Shown here: positions 5,434-5,486 of the stretch, piece by piece
How positions within the stretch are numbered: position 1 is the stretch's first letter
Layout: each line of letters opens with the position of its first letter
NCBI GenBank assembly: GCA_021166815.1
Contig: JAJPEO010000199.1
Coordinates: 1-5,486 of the forward strand
Reading direction: 5' to 3'
From: Nocardioides sp.
Lineage (GTDB): Bacteria > Actinomycetota > Actinomycetes > Propionibacteriales > Nocardioidaceae
DNA: 5,486 nucleotides
Program-made: the position numbers and the translations under genes
Notes under the pieces: generated by a model
What the model saw: the letters and a program-made list of their open reading frames with translations, nothing else
Database searches by the model: none
Told to the model about the DNA's origin: nothing

Positions 5434-5486
5434 CCGAACCCCACCCCTCCCTCGTGCTCACCGACGAGGTCCGGCAGGCGCTCCAC
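5430..5486 (+). CDS. psuG: Pseudouridine-5'-phosphate glycosidase, N-terminal fragment
   Basis: Only 19 codons are present before the window ends. The fragment SLVLTDEVRQALH matches the opening of PsuG proteins, where a stretch like L-IS-EV-DAL precedes the conserved VALEST block (not in view). PsuG reversibly cleaves pseudouridine 5'-phosphate to uracil and ribose 5-phosphate, breaking the C-C glycosidic bond. The start overlaps the kinase stop as ATGA and has a strong Shine-Dalgarno. The assignment rests on this short N terminus plus the HTH-PfkB kinase immediately upstream. Catalytic residues cannot be checked here. Truncation is due to the window edge, not to mutation. Confidence 0.7.
   Translation, partial: MTEPHPSLVLTDEVRQALH

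Noticed and set aside
1..5486. Possibility of a defence system, mobile element or CRISPR array centred on the HNH gene
   Set aside because: No transposase, integrase, restriction or methyltransferase partner, direct-repeat array or target-site duplication was seen. DUF222/HNH genes are common chromosomal genes in Actinobacteria.

Overview
The window is very GC-rich, with dense genes, GTG and ATG starts and tight ATGA overlaps. Together with a DUF222/HNH protein of the 13E12-repeat type, which is typical of Actinobacteria, this points to a high-GC actinobacterium. The protein style resembles Nocardioides and relatives (Nocardioidaceae), but that genus-level guess rests on recall and was not searched.

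Layout from left to right. A minus-strand block (38-2173) holds a DUF222/HNH nuclease-like gene, followed after 54 bp by a Nudix/winged-helix regulator of the NrtR type whose Nudix catalytic box has decayed. Divergent from it, across an 80-bp spacer, is a plus-strand two-gene operon (2254-3815): a D-2-hydroxyacid dehydrogenase of the glyoxylate/hydroxypyruvate reductase class, translationally coupled by ATGA to a small alpha/beta hydrolase. That operon converges on a small minus-strand VOC (glyoxalase-fold) gene (3822-4217), and the two stop codons sit in opposite arms of one short hairpin. Divergent from the VOC gene is the start of a pseudouridine-catabolism operon: a PfkB-family kinase with an N-terminal winged helix (psuK-like, 4309-5433), coupled by ATGA to psuG (5430 onward, cut off by the window end).

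Functional logic. The recognisable pathway is pseudouridine salvage: PsuK makes pseudouridine 5'-phosphate and PsuG splits it to uracil and ribose 5-phosphate. The kinase carries its own DNA-binding domain, and its promoter is a conspicuous AT-rich island (about 36% GC over 4261-4310) holding a 33-bp imperfect palindrome. A self-regulated operon is therefore a reasonable hypothesis. The Nudix-type regulator probably senses an ADP-ribose-like or other nucleotide ligand, but its target genes are not visible here.

For all five genes that are not translationally coupled, a TANNNT-like hexamer lies 6 to 8 bases before the chosen start codon, which suggests leaderless transcripts. The two coupled downstream genes instead have Shine-Dalgarno sequences. 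I see no mobile element, CRISPR array, RNA gene or convincingly novel multi-gene system. The most interesting material is regulatory: the kinase-regulator fusion with its palindrome, and the Nudix regulator with an inverted repeat at its own promoter.
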